A DNA stretch of 43,932 bases from an uncultured Clostridia bacterium. GTDB taxonomy: Bacteria > Bacillota > Clostridia > Christensenellales > Borkfalkiaceae. The notes beneath the pieces are model-generated. The model was not told where the DNA came from. It saw nothing but the letters and a program-made list of their open reading frames with translations, and made no database searches. Below, one piece after another: positions 1-7,068 of the stretch. Numbering within the stretch: the stretch's first letter is position 1; the number at the start of each line of letters is the position of its first letter. Position numbers and translations under genes: made by a program. The DNA lies in assembly GCA_947587085.1 (NCBI GenBank), contig CANPXX010000007.1, positions 1 through 43,932 on the forward strand, in the 5' to 3' direction.

Positions 1-105
1 TTTCCGTATCGCATGCCTTCCGGCATGCTTCAAGAATTTTGATTGCCTTACGTACTTTCGTTTCGCGATCGTCTGCCTCAGGCTCTCGCCCACAGCTTCC
101 TCTCG

Positions 106-186
106 CTACTCCGCGTTTGCTATACAGTTGTCAATCTCCGGCTTCCCCTTCTTCAGAAGGGGCTTACTCGCGGCAAACAAAGCCAT
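106..186 (-). CDS. Possible 26-codon leader ORF or start of an interrupted gene
   Basis: An ATG lies only about 13 bases downstream of the predicted start of transcription and opens 26 codons (beginning MALFAASKPLLKK) before an amber TAG. The same frame then stays open to the window edge with a basic sequence, and a second frame is also open to the edge. No convincing Shine-Dalgarno is present. The transcript contains two perfect hairpins, CCCCTTCT/AGAAGGGG near 145-162 and GCATGCC/GGCATGC near 12-29. It may be a leader peptide, a broken gene, or part of an untranslated RNA. I do not recognise the protein. Confidence 0.25.
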   Translation of the reverse strand: MALFAASKPLLKKGKPEIDNCIANAE

Positions 187-380
187 CCCGCGAGACAGCT
201 TACATATCATAGCACTTGTCTTGTGTTTCGTCAAGCGATTTTGAAAGCTATTTCGGACTTTTTTTCGGGAAAATGGGGAAAATTTGCTCCCCACTCTCCC
301 CCATCGCATATCTATGGACGGGAGAAAAAAGAGGCACAAGATATGGACAGCCCCGCTCCCGCCGCGCGGACGCCCGACGC
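187..380. other. Intergenic stretch 3' of fmdB
   Basis: Between the end of fmdB and the left-edge promoter I see no gene. No clear U-tract terminator follows fmdB; only GC-rich partial inverted repeats are visible just after its stop codon. The promoter boxes at 206-234 lie inside this stretch. Confidence 0.5.
206..234 (-). promoter_or_regulatory. Sigma-A promoter reading off the left edge
   Basis: On the minus strand TTGACG (229-234) and TATGAT (206-211) are separated by exactly 17 bp, with a TG one base upstream of the -10 box. The transcript would start near 199 and run left out of the window. The gene it serves is mostly or wholly outside the window. Confidence 0.75.
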
Positions 381-578
381 TCAATGGCAGCCCGAGCACT
401 CCGAACATTTTCCCGAGCACTGTTTGGGAGGCTTGCCCGTGGCGGAATACACGCATCCGTTCCACACGCGTTCCGCCGCCCCGCCGCATGCGGGACAGCG
501 CACGGGCTCGTCGAATCTGCGCACGAGCTCCTCGAACGTCTTTCCGCACTGTTCGCATCTGTATCCGAGAACGGGCAT
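381..578 (-). CDS. FmdB-type zinc-ribbon protein
   Basis: A 65-residue protein that matches the FmdB/CxxC zinc-ribbon family. It begins MPVLGYRCEQCGKTFE and carries a second pair in VRCPACGG, giving the four zinc ligands, followed by a Cys-rich tail (CSGKCSECSGC). The family is small and cytoplasmic; the original FmdB was proposed as a regulator, but the role of most members is unknown. The start is well supported: GGAGGAG lies 5 bases upstream of ATG inside the 3' end of corA. Only one base separates it from the corA stop (TGA-G-ATG), so it is probably translationally coupled to corA. Confidence 0.85.
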   Translation of the reverse strand: MPVLGYRCEQCGKTFEELVRRFDEPVRCPACGGAAERVWNGCVYSATGKPPKQCSGKCSECSGCH

Positions 579-579
579 C

Positions 580-1572
580 TCACTCCTCCGGGCGGCGCCT
601 GCGTTTTCGCCGAAGCTGGCGGGGCGCCTTCACTTTGATGGAATTGGAATAGCGCACGAGGAACACCGCCGAGACGACGGAGACGACGAGCGCGAGCGAT
701 ACGATCACCCAGAATCCCCACGGTCCCATCCCCTCGAAGGGGACCTGCACGTTCATGCCCCAAAAACTTGCGATGAGGGTGGGGATGGAGATGACGAAGG
801 TGATGACGGCGAGCAGCTTCATCACGATATTGAGGTTGTTGGAAATGACGGAGGCGAAGGCGTCCATCGTGCCCGAGAGGATGTCGCGGTAGATGTTGCA
901 CATCTCCATCGCCTGTCCCAATTCGATGGTCACGTCGTCGAAATAATCGCGGTAGTCCTCGTTCTCGGCGACCTCGCGGAGCCGCCCCACCTTGTTGTAC
1001 ACGCTGATGTTCGCGCTGAGCGACGTGGAGAAATAGACGAGGGAATTCTCCAATTCGAGGAGCTGGATGAGCTCCTTGTTCTTCATGGAGCGGTGGAGCT
1101 CCGCCTGCACGCGGTGCGACTTCTTGTCGATCTGGCGGAGGTTGGAGAGAAAGCGTTTGGCGTTCCCCATCATGAATGACAGGAGGAACTGCACGGGGTC
1201 GGACGTGGAGACCGCCATGCGGTCGGAGATGAAATCTCCGAGCACGGAGTTGCCGCGCAGGGACACCGTGACGACGCACCTGCCGTTAAAGAGCACCCCC
1301 ATAGGGATGGTCTCATAGGAGTCCCCCTCGTCGGTATCGGTGATGATGGGCGTATCCATGATGCAGAGGAGCGTCCCTTCGTCGCGCTCCACACGGCTGG
1401 TCTCCTCTTCATCGAGCGCCGCTTTGAGCATCTCTTCGGGGATGCCCGTGAGCGCGCTGGCGTCCTCCACCTCATCGTCGGTGGGATTGACGAGATCGAC
1501 CCAGCACCCCTCTTCGAAGGCGGGGAGCCGTTCGGTATCCCGGTCGAGTTCGGATTTGAAAAATTTGATCAT
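580..1572 (-). CDS. corA: CorA-family magnesium/divalent cation channel
   Basis: A 330-residue CorA-family membrane channel for Mg2+ and related divalent ions. The N-terminal two thirds form the soluble funnel domain. The C-terminus has two membrane helices, with the signature GMN motif (SFWGMNVQVPF) between them and a basic Arg/Lys-rich tail. The ORF track starts 10 codons earlier, but ATG at 1572 is preferred because AAGGG lies just upstream and family members start near MIKFFKSE. It is expressed from a promoter at 1766-1794 through a leader of about 190 bases holding a small ORF and a terminator-like hairpin, so transcription may be attenuated. fmdB follows one base after the stop. Confidence 0.93.
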   Translation of the reverse strand: MIKFFKSELDRDTERLPAFEEGCWVDLVNPTDDEVEDASALTGIPEEMLKAALDEEETSRVERDEGTLLCIMDTPIITDTDEGDSYETIPMGVLFNGRCVVTVSLRGNSVLGDFISDRMAVSTSDPVQFLLSFMMGNAKRFLSNLRQIDKKSHRVQAELHRSMKNKELIQLLELENSLVYFSTSLSANISVYNKVGRLREVAENEDYRDYFDDVTIELGQAMEMCNIYRDILSGTMDAFASVISNNLNIVMKLLAVITFVISIPTLIASFWGMNVQVPFEGMGPWGFWVIVSLALVVSVVSAVFLVRYSNSIKVKAPRQLRRKRRRRPEE

Positions 1573-1599
1573 AGGCGTTTCCCTTCTTCGGTTTTTTTG

Positions 1600-1634
1600 C
1601 AAAACAAAAGCGCACGGAAATGCTCTCCGTGCGC
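1600..1634 (-). terminator. Terminator-like hairpin in the corA leader
   Basis: On the minus strand GCGCACGGA (1626-1634) pairs perfectly with TCCGTGCGC (1610-1618) across a 7-base loop and is followed by TTTTGTTTTG. It lies after the small leader ORF and before the corA ribosome site, which is the position expected of a transcription attenuator. An upstream TGCGC in the leader could pair with part of the stem as an antiterminator. Confidence 0.7.
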
Positions 1635-1653
1635 CGGGAATCGCTCCGCTTCG

Positions 1654-1737
1654 CTATGCGCAGGCGCGCCCCAACCGAGATCCGCACGAGAGATCTTCCG
1701 TTATTTCATTACTTCGGTTGTTTGGCGCAGCGTCCAT
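1654..1737 (-). CDS. 27-residue corA leader peptide ORF
   Basis: Between the corA promoter and the terminator-like hairpin, ATG at 1737 is preceded by GAGGGAGAAG at Shine-Dalgarno distance. It opens 27 codons beginning MDAAPNN, with an acidic stretch (NEITED), and ends in TAG 20 bases before the hairpin. It is visible only as the tail of a longer ORF in the track. Leader peptides controlling Mg2+ transport genes are known in enterobacteria (mgtL for mgtA, corL for corA), where acidic or proline codons make translation sensitive to Mg2+. No homology to those peptides is claimed; the similarity is in layout. Confidence 0.5.
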   Translation of the reverse strand: MDAAPNNRSNEITEDLSCGSRLGRACA

Positions 1738-1765
1738 TTTCTTCTCCCTCTGAAAAAGTACCTCT

Positions 1766-1794
1766 ATTATACCCGCTTCCCCGCGGTTTGGCAA
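1766..1794 (-). promoter_or_regulatory. corA promoter
   Basis: TTGCCA (1789-1794) and a perfect TATAAT (1766-1771) with a 17-bp spacer on the minus strand, in the gap after the M1 peptidase gene. The start of transcription is near 1759. Confidence 0.8.
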
Positions 1795-1813
1795 CTGTTT
1801 TTCATAAGAATTT

Positions 1814-3259
1814 TCAAATGACGCACAATCCGTCCGTGAACGACGTGAACAACCCCGCGACGTTCGCGCCCGCGCGGCGGAAGCAATCGATGAGATCGTC
1901 GGGCGAGGCGAGCTTGCCCTCGTACGTCTCCTTGTACCGTTTGAGCGCCGCATAGAACCGCTTCTCCCCCGCCACCTCCTTCACGCGGTCGAAGAGGATG
2001 ACCCCCTTGTCGTAGGCGATGTTGCGGTATTCGTACTCCCCCGAGAAGGCGGTGAGCGGACGGTCCATGGTGGTATCCGCGCCGCCGTTCACCTGAGAAT
2101 ACACCGAGAAGAAGGCGCGGTAGGAGCTCTCCGAAGCCGCGACCGCCTCGGCGTACGTCGTTCCGTAGTCGGGATGGGCTCCCAAAAAGAGGGCGGCAGA
2201 GAACTCCGCGAGCCCCTCGTCCTGCCACGCGTGCTCGAATTGGTTGCTCCCCACCATGGCGTACCACCATTGGTGCGCCGTCTCGTGGGCTATGACCGCC
2301 GCCTTCTCCGACGGACGCGTGCCCGTCGCGATCCACGAGAGCGCGGGATACTCCATGCCGCCGTAGGCGAAGTCGGTCTCCGCCACCACATAGCGCGGAT
2401 AGGCGTACGCGCCGAACGTTTCGCCGAAATAGGAGAGCGACTGCGCCGCGACGGCGAGGGCGGTCTCGGGCGAAGGGTCCTTATAATAATAATATGCGAC
2501 CTCCACGCCGTTTGCATCCGACGTGATGCAGTTGTACTGCGTGCCGAGCACAAAGGCGATGTCGCGCACGTTCTCGGCGACGACGTGGCATTGCTTCTTC
2601 CCGTCCGCCGCCGTCTCCTCGGCGGGGAAGCCCGAGATGACGGTGTAATTCTCGGGCACGGTGAGCGTCACGTCGTAATCGGCGCAGGCGCTCACGAAGG
2701 GATCGCCGTTGTAGGAATAGACGTATTCCTCGAACCCCTCCTCGCCGAGCGCGCACAGGACGGGATAGAAGTTGGCGAGGTTCACAGACCCCCGCGTGAC
2801 GCCGAGCCGATGGTTCACTTCGGCGAGCTCCACCTCGAAGGAGAGGGAGACGGTCGCCGTCTCGCCCTTGCCGAGCGGCTCGTTGAGGGCGACGGAGAGG
2901 ATGTTCGCGTCCTCGCCGCCCCCCGAGAAGCTCTTCGCGCCCGAGAGCCCCGTGATGTCGATCTCGCCGTAGCTCATGCCGCGGTAGTACGCCGAGAGAT
3001 AGAGCGAGGAGACGGGCGCGTACTTCGCCCCCTCGCGGAAGGCGTTGGGCCAGAGCTGGAATTTGAGTTCGTCGAACACGAGCTCGGTCTCGTTGGAAAA
3101 CCGCACCGTCATATCGCCCGTGAGTTTGTGTTCGGACGGGAAGTACTCCGCGGCGATGGTATAGCCGCTCGGCGGGGCGGGCTCGGGCGAACAGGAGGGA
3201 AATACGGCGGCGGACAGGAGCACCGCCGCGCACATCGCACAGCTCAAAATTTTGCGCAT
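1814..3259 (-). CDS. M1-family metallopeptidase lipoprotein
   Basis: A 481-residue exported protein with the M1 (gluzincin) peptidase core. Zinc ligands are in HETAHQWW, with the third ligand Glu 18 residues further on in WQDEGLAEF (HEXXH-X18-E). The substrate-binding loop typical of M1 enzymes appears as YGGMEYP. The N-terminus is a lipoprotein signal with Cys23 after a hydrophobic stretch, so it is probably anchored outside the membrane, where it would trim amino acids from peptides. It is shorter than classical M1 aminopeptidases and lacks their large C-terminal domain. Its ribosome site GGGAGG is embedded in the stem of a terminator-like hairpin (3264-3300). It lies downstream of a membrane-protein gene in the same orientation. 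Confidence 0.9.
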   Translation of the reverse strand: MRKILSCAMCAAVLLSAAVFPSCSPEPAPPSGYTIAAEYFPSEHKLTGDMTVRFSNETELVFDELKFQLWPNAFREGAKYAPVSSLYLSAYYRGMSYGEIDITGLSGAKSFSGGGEDANILSVALNEPLGKGETATVSLSFEVELAEVNHRLGVTRGSVNLANFYPVLCALGEEGFEEYVYSYNGDPFVSACADYDVTLTVPENYTVISGFPAEETAADGKKQCHVVAENVRDIAFVLGTQYNCITSDANGVEVAYYYYKDPSPETALAVAAQSLSYFGETFGAYAYPRYVVAETDFAYGGMEYPALSWIATGTRPSEKAAVIAHETAHQWWYAMVGSNQFEHAWQDEGLAEFSAALFLGAHPDYGTTYAEAVAASESSYRAFFSVYSQVNGGADTTMDRPLTAFSGEYEYRNIAYDKGVILFDRVKEVAGEKRFYAALKRYKETYEGKLASPDDLIDCFRRAGANVAGLFTSFTDGLCVI

Positions 3260-3263
3260 AAAA

Positions 3264-3300
3264 AATAACCTCCCAACGGCTTGACCGTTGACAGGTTATT
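3264..3300 (-). promoter_or_regulatory. Terminator-like hairpin containing the M1 peptidase RBS
   Basis: On the minus strand AATAACCT/AGGTTATT (8 bp) and CAACGG/CCGTTG (6 bp) form one stem separated by a small 2x2 internal loop, with loop TCAAG. The run of T that follows leads directly into the ATG of the peptidase gene. The Shine-Dalgarno GGGAGG sits in the 3' arm. The same RNA element can thus act as an intrinsic terminator or, if read through, hide the ribosome site. Confidence 0.75.
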
Positions 3301-3321
3301 CATATGAAAGGTATCGTCCGA

Positions 3322-4059
3322 TTATTCGCCCTTCTCTTCGGCGGGCGCCGCGGGCTCGGATGCTTCCGCCGCGGGCTCCCCGACGACAGGCTCCTCTGCG
3401 GGCGCTTCGGCGGGTGCTTCAACGGACACGGGCGCCTCGGCGGGCGCTTCCACAGGCGCTTCGGCGACCGCCTCTGCGGGCGCTTCGACGGGCGCGGGCG
3501 CTTCGGAGGCGGGAAGGCGCACGGGGGGAACGGGCACGGGCTTGCCCTGTGCCGCGAGCTTTTGGCGGAGCAGGTAGTTCTTCATCAGCTTGCGCACGTT
3601 ATGGATGGAGCCGCGGTAGAAGTTCCCCGCGAAATCCACGACATAGAGGCGCAACACGCCGAGATGCTTGCCGCGGGGCGTATCCACGAGCACGAGGGAG
3701 AGCTCCTCCTCGCTGAGGCGGAAGGTGACGGAGCTCCTCTGCTCGATGACGATGCGGGAGCTGTCCGTGAACGCCTTCTTGCGGCGGAAGAGGGGGGTGA
3801 GGTCGAAGTTCACCTTGCCGTTGCGGATGCCGATCTCGGCGATCCCGATGTCGTTGATGGACTTGTTCCCCACCGTGAGTTCGGCGTAATTTTCACGCGT
3901 GATCGGGTCGGTGGAATAGAACCCCAACATTTTGAGACGCTGTACCGCGATGCGGTTGCGCAGGCTCAGCACAAGGACGAGCACGACGACGAGGATGGCG
4001 ACGGTCAGCACGCCCGAAACGAGAGCAATGAGTCCCGCGCTTTCGTTCAACCATTCCAT
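3322..4059 (-). CDS. Membrane protein with Ala/Pro/Glu-rich tail, function unknown
   Basis: A 245-residue protein not recognised by family. After a short N-terminus (MEWLNESAG) there is one strong membrane helix rich in Val and Leu, roughly residues 10-33, then a basic segment (SLRNRIAVQRLK) that suggests the rest is cytoplasmic. The middle, about residues 50-170, is a compact soluble domain. The last 75 residues are a low-complexity tail of PAEAP/VEAP units. ATG at 4059 is chosen over the longer track ORF because GGAGGG lies just upstream and a promoter sits at 4088-4116. The tail could be a flexible linker or a partner-binding region. Confidence 0.7.
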   Translation of the reverse strand: MEWLNESAGLIALVSGVLTVAILVVVLVLVLSLRNRIAVQRLKMLGFYSTDPITRENYAELTVGNKSINDIGIAEIGIRNGKVNFDLTPLFRRKKAFTDSSRIVIEQRSSVTFRLSEEELSLVLVDTPRGKHLGVLRLYVVDFAGNFYRGSIHNVRKLMKNYLLRQKLAAQGKPVPVPPVRLPASEAPAPVEAPAEAVAEAPVEAPAEAPVSVEAPAEAPAEEPVVGEPAAEASEPAAPAEEKGE

Positions 4060-4087
4060 GATATTCCCTCCGAAGGATGATGAAAAT

Positions 4088-4116
4088 ATTATACGCCGCC
4101 CCCGCGGGAAATGCAA
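4088..4116 (-). promoter_or_regulatory. Promoter of the 245-aa membrane protein gene
   Basis: TTGCAT (4111-4116) and TATAAT (4088-4093) on the minus strand with a 17-bp, very GC-rich spacer. The start codon is 28 bases beyond the -10 box and has a good Shine-Dalgarno. Confidence 0.8.
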
Positions 4117-4178
4117 GAATTTTCGCGGAGTTTTCCGAAAAAATCTTTTGAGTGCAAATGAGTGCAAAAAAGAAGGGC

Positions 4179-4209
4179 AAGCAAAAGGAGACGGGCTGTC
4201 CGTCTCCTT
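4179..4209 (-). terminator. Terminator of the M23 gene
   Basis: AAGGAGACGG (4185-4194 on +) is the inverse complement of CCGTCTCCTT (4200-4209), a 10-bp stem with a 5-base loop. On the minus strand it is followed by a T-rich stretch (TTTTGCTTG) just after the M23 stop codon. Confidence 0.8.
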
Positions 4210-4213
4210 CTCG

Positions 4214-4921
4214 TTACTTTTCGCTCAGCGTCCCTTCAAGATATGCCGCGGGATCGACGTTCTTCTCTCCCATCTTCATCTCGAGGTGGAGATGGGGTCC
4301 CGAGAACGCCTCCGAGCCGTACGCCTCGGCGACCGTTCCGATCTTCTGCCCCGCGGACACCGTATCTCCCACGAGGAGGGATTGGTCGGGCTCCACGAAG
4401 CGGTACAGGGAACGGAGCCCGTCGGCGTGCCGCACCACGATGAGATTGCCCGTCTCCTCGCTGTAACTGATGTTCTCGACGACGCCCTGTGCGACCGCGC
4501 GCACCTCGGTGCCCGCCTCCGCCGCATAGTCGATGCCCTCGTGATGATACCACCACCCGACCGTCTCGTTGTTGTAGATGTCGTCGTACTCCGCGAGGTA
4601 TTGGGTGGAAGTGACGGGCGCGACAAAGGTCACCTCATCGCCGCTCGAGGGCGTATCGGGTTCGACGGGATCCTTCTGGGGATCGTCGTTCCCGCCGCTC
4701 GAGGGCGTATCGGGTTCGACGGGATCCTTCTGCGGAGCGTCGCCCTGATCGCCCGGCGTCGTCCCCGCGGGCGTGTCGTCGGGCGGGATGTCGAGCGTCT
4801 GGCGGCTGTTCGTCACGAAATACACCGTGAGCACCGTTGCCGCGGCGAGCAGCAACACGCAGATTCCCATGATCAGATAGTAAATAATTCTCTTTTTGCT
4901 CTTCGTCTTTTCTTCTTTCAT
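4214..4921 (-). CDS. M23 (LytM) peptidase-domain membrane protein
   Basis: A 235-residue protein with a cytoplasmic basic N-terminus (MKEEKTKSKKR), one membrane helix, a Pro/Asp-rich linker and a C-terminal M23/LytM domain. The zinc-binding residues are visible as HEGIDYA (His, Asp) and HLHLEM, so it may be an active cell-wall endopeptidase. The layout resembles the sporulation protein SpoIIQ, but no sporulation gene is in view, so that name is not given. The linker holds a tandem duplication of an 18-residue unit (DPQKDPVEPDTPSSG). ATG at 4921 is chosen because GGAGGAGAT lies 4 bases upstream. Confidence 0.85.
   Translation of the reverse strand: MKEEKTKSKKRIIYYLIMGICVLLLAAATVLTVYFVTNSRQTLDIPPDDTPAGTTPGDQGDAPQKDPVEPDTPSSGGNDDPQKDPVEPDTPSSGDEVTFVAPVTSTQYLAEYDDIYNNETVGWWYHHEGIDYAAEAGTEVRAVAQGVVENISYSEETGNLIVVRHADGLRSLYRFVEPDQSLLVGDTVSAGQKIGTVAEAYGSEAFSGPHLHLEMKMGEKNVDPAAYLEGTLSEK
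4641..4732 (-). repeat. Tandem duplication in the M23 linker
   Basis: A 38-base unit occurs identically at 4641-4678 and 4695-4732 (period 54 bp, 18 codons). It encodes the repeated DPVEPDTPSSG linker between the membrane helix and the LytM domain. It looks like recent slippage or unequal crossing-over, and copy number may vary between strains. Confidence 0.85.
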
Positions 4922-4985
4922 GATCTCCTCCGAAAAAATGGTATGTAGATGATTGACGGCATGTCCCCGTTTTATACGGAGATTT

Positions 4986-5399
4986 TCAAAAACCTCCGAA
5001 GATGAGAGGGGTCCCCGCCGCCGTCTGCCCATCCCGCACGGCGATGTGCAGATTGATGCGCTCCCCCGCGACCCGCACGCCCTGCCCGAGGAAGGGGGAG
5101 AATAGGTAATAGCTCGTCACGCCCGCCGCCTCCTCGCAAAACACGAGCTCGGCGCAAAAGCGCGCGCGGAGCGCCTCGTAGCAGTCCCCCTCGTAGACGG
5201 CGCTCTCCCCCGCCGCGGCGAGGAGAAGGGGCTCCTCGGAACAGACGATCTCCCCGTTTGAAGAGGGCGCGCCGTAATATTCGTACCGCACCGCTCCCCC
5301 GAACGCGGGCGAGAGATGCAGGAGAAAGACGGCGCCCGCGAGGACCGCCGCGGAGGCGGCCTGCACCGCCGCCTTCAACCATATCCGCAATCTGCGCAT
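4986..5399 (-). CDS. Small exported or membrane-anchored protein, unknown
   Basis: A 137-residue protein with an N-terminal hydrophobic helix, about residues 8-27, after a basic start (MRRLRIWLK). A small alpha/beta domain follows, ending in NLHIAVRDGQTAAGTPLIFGG. That ending and its place beside a LytM membrane protein vaguely recall the YwmB-like proteins found near spoIID/spoIIQ, but I cannot confirm this. The track counts a TTG at 5402 as start; ATG at 5399 is better placed, 8 bases after GGGAGGA. That ribosome site is inside a terminator-like hairpin (5401-5430). The M23 gene follows 64 bases downstream. Confidence 0.65.
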   Translation of the reverse strand: MRRLRIWLKAAVQAASAAVLAGAVFLLHLSPAFGGAVRYEYYGAPSSNGEIVCSEEPLLLAAAGESAVYEGDCYEALRARFCAELVFCEEAAGVTSYYLFSPFLGQGVRVAGERINLHIAVRDGQTAAGTPLIFGGF

Positions 5400-5400
5400 C

Positions 5401-5430
5401 AAAAAAATCCTCCCGAATCTTCGGAAGGAT
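5401..5430 (-). promoter_or_regulatory. Terminator-like hairpin containing the RBS of the 137-aa gene
   Basis: On the minus strand ATCCTTCCGAA pairs with TTCGGGAGGAT (11 bp, one G-T) around a tiny loop and is followed by six T, one G and then the ATG. GGGAGGA in the 3' arm is the only good Shine-Dalgarno for the gene. It has the same design as the element before the M1 peptidase gene. Confidence 0.75.
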
Positions 5431-5456
5431 TATGGTCGGCGCCCTCTCTTTTTATA

Positions 5457-5478
5457 CCCCGCGGCGGACGCCGCGGGG
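5457..5478. terminator. GC-rich hairpin downstream of the HIT gene
   Basis: CCCCGCGGC and GCCGCGGGG form a perfect 9-bp stem with a 4-base loop, 15 bases after the HIT stop codon. There is no U-tract directly after it on the minus strand, so it may be a weak terminator or an RNA end-protecting stem. Confidence 0.5.
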
Positions 5479-5492
5479 AGATCTTTTTTCGC

Positions 5493-5825
5493 TCAATCCC
5501 AGCCGAGGCGCTCCCCGCCGAGAATGTGGATGTGCAGGTGGGGCACCGTCTGCCCCGCGCTCTCGCCCTGGTTGACGACGAGGCGGTAGCCCTCCCCGAG
5601 CCCCAGCGCGGGCGCGAGCGAGGCGATTTTCAGGAGCGCCCGCCCGAGCATCTCCCCCTGCCCTGCGTCCGCCTCCGCAAGGTGCGCGAAGTGTTCCCGC
5701 GGCACGCACAGAAGGTGGATCTTCGCCTTGGGGGCGATGTCCTTGAAGATGACGATCTCGTCGTCCTCGTACACCCTTGCGGACGGAATCTCGCCCGCTA
5801 CGATCTTGCAAAAGATACAATCCAT
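5493..5825 (-). CDS. HIT-family (HinT-like) nucleotide hydrolase
   Basis: A 110-residue histidine-triad protein. The N-terminus MDCIFCKIVAGEIPS and the active-site triad in VPHLHIHILGG are typical of HinT-type enzymes, which hydrolyse purine nucleoside phosphoramidates and AMP-linked compounds in the cytoplasm. The length is normal for the family. GGAGGAGGATG precedes the ATG at good distance. It is the last gene of the prmA-rsmE-mtaB run, 19 bases after mtaB, and is followed by two hairpins. Confidence 0.92.
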   Translation of the reverse strand: MDCIFCKIVAGEIPSARVYEDDEIVIFKDIAPKAKIHLLCVPREHFAHLAEADAGQGEMLGRALLKIASLAPALGLGEGYRLVVNQGESAGQTVPHLHIHILGGERLGWD

Positions 5826-5844
5826 ATTTCATCCTCCTCCGGTC

Positions 5845-7068
5845 CTACCGGTATTCTTCCAAAATGACCGCGCCGAAGCCCCCCTCTCTTCTCTCTGTGA
5901 GGCGCACGCGCGCGAGCATGCCCTCCCGCGCGCCCTCCGCCTCGACGCGGATGTACTGTTCGGTGTAGCCGCCCTCCGATTCGAAGAGGGCGACCGCCTC
6001 CTCCCCCTCGAAGGCGGTGAGAAAGCGCGCTTCCTGTTCGGCGCACGCCGCCGCCATGCGCGCCATGCGCTCGCGCTTGACTTCGGCGGGAAGGTCTCGA
6101 AGTTTCGCCGCCGCCGTCCCCGCCCGCGGCGAGAAGGGGAAGGCGTGCACGCGCAAAAAGTTTGCCTCCTTCACGATGGAGAGCGATTGCAGGAAGTCCT
6201 CCTCCGTCTCGGTTGGATAGCCCACGATGATGTCGGTTGTGACCGCGCCGCGCGGGAAACGGCCGTAGATCTTGCGGACGGCGCCGAGGTACTCCTCCCG
6301 CGAATAGCGGCGGTTCATGGCGCGGAGCACCCGCGTGGAACCGCTCTGCAGCGACAGGTGGAAATGGGGCGCCACGTTCCCCCCCTCGACCGCGTCGAGG
6401 AGGCGGTCGGTGACGGCGCCCGCCTCCAACGAGCCGAGACGGATACGCGCGGGGAGCTGTCCGAGCCGCACGAGGAGCGCCGCGAGGTCGGTCTCGCCGT
6501 CCCGATACGAACTCAGGTCCACCCCCGTGAGGACGATCTCCTTCGCGTCCGAGGCGCGCGCCTCCTCCACGATGCTCTCCCATCCGCGCGAGCGCGACCG
6601 CCCTCTCAGATAGGGGATGATGCAGTACGAACAGAAGCGGTCGCACCCGTCCTGTACGCGGAGCAGGGCGCGCGTGCGCGTGCGCTTGGGGGCGGGGAGC
6701 TCGCAGAAGGCGCGCTCCTCCTCCCGCTCCGTCCCGTGCGCGCCGATGAGGTCGGGGAGTCTGTCCTTCCGCATGGCGCCCGCCACGAAGGTGACCCCCT
6801 CGCGGGCGGAGAATGCAGACGGGTCGCGCTGGGAGGCGCATCCGAACACGATGACGGGCGCCGCGGGATTGAATTTCCTCAGCCGCGCCACCGCCTGTCT
6901 GCTCTTCCGCTCCGCCTCCGCCGTGACGGCGCAGGTGTTGAGGAAGTAGACGTCGGCATACCCCGGCTCCTCCGTCGTCTCATAGCCGCGCCCTTCGAGC
7001 GCACGCATGAGGGAGGCGCTCTCCGCTTCGTTCATCTTGCACCCGAGGGTGAACACGCACGCCTTCAT
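5845..7068 (-). CDS. mtaB: tRNA ms2t6A37 methylthiotransferase MtaB
   Basis: A 407-residue radical-SAM enzyme that adds the 2-methylthio group to t6A at position 37 of tRNAs decoding ANN codons. The N-terminal UPF0004 domain has the three cluster cysteines in TLGCKMN, LNTCAVT and FGCASQ. The radical-SAM site is CDRFCSYCIIPY (CxxxCxxC), followed by a C-terminal TRAM-like region. The track ORF begins far upstream in another gene; the real start is ATG at 7068, which overlaps the rsmE stop by 4 bases (ATGA). It is cotranscribed with prmA and rsmE and probably translationally coupled. Confidence 0.95.
   Translation of the reverse strand: MKACVFTLGCKMNEAESASLMRALEGRGYETTEEPGYADVYFLNTCAVTAEAERKSRQAVARLRKFNPAAPVIVFGCASQRDPSAFSAREGVTFVAGAMRKDRLPDLIGAHGTEREEERAFCELPAPKRTRTRALLRVQDGCDRFCSYCIIPYLRGRSRSRGWESIVEEARASDAKEIVLTGVDLSSYRDGETDLAALLVRLGQLPARIRLGSLEAGAVTDRLLDAVEGGNVAPHFHLSLQSGSTRVLRAMNRRYSREEYLGAVRKIYGRFPRGAVTTDIIVGYPTETEEDFLQSLSIVKEANFLRVHAFPFSPRAGTAAAKLRDLPAEVKRERMARMAAACAEQEARFLTAFEGEEAVALFESEGGYTEQYIRVEAEGAREGMLARVRLTERREGGFGAVILEEYR

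Noticed and set aside
1600-1760. M-box (Mg2+) riboswitch upstream of corA
   Set aside because: The conserved M-box sequences are not present. The leader is better described by the small ORF plus hairpin.
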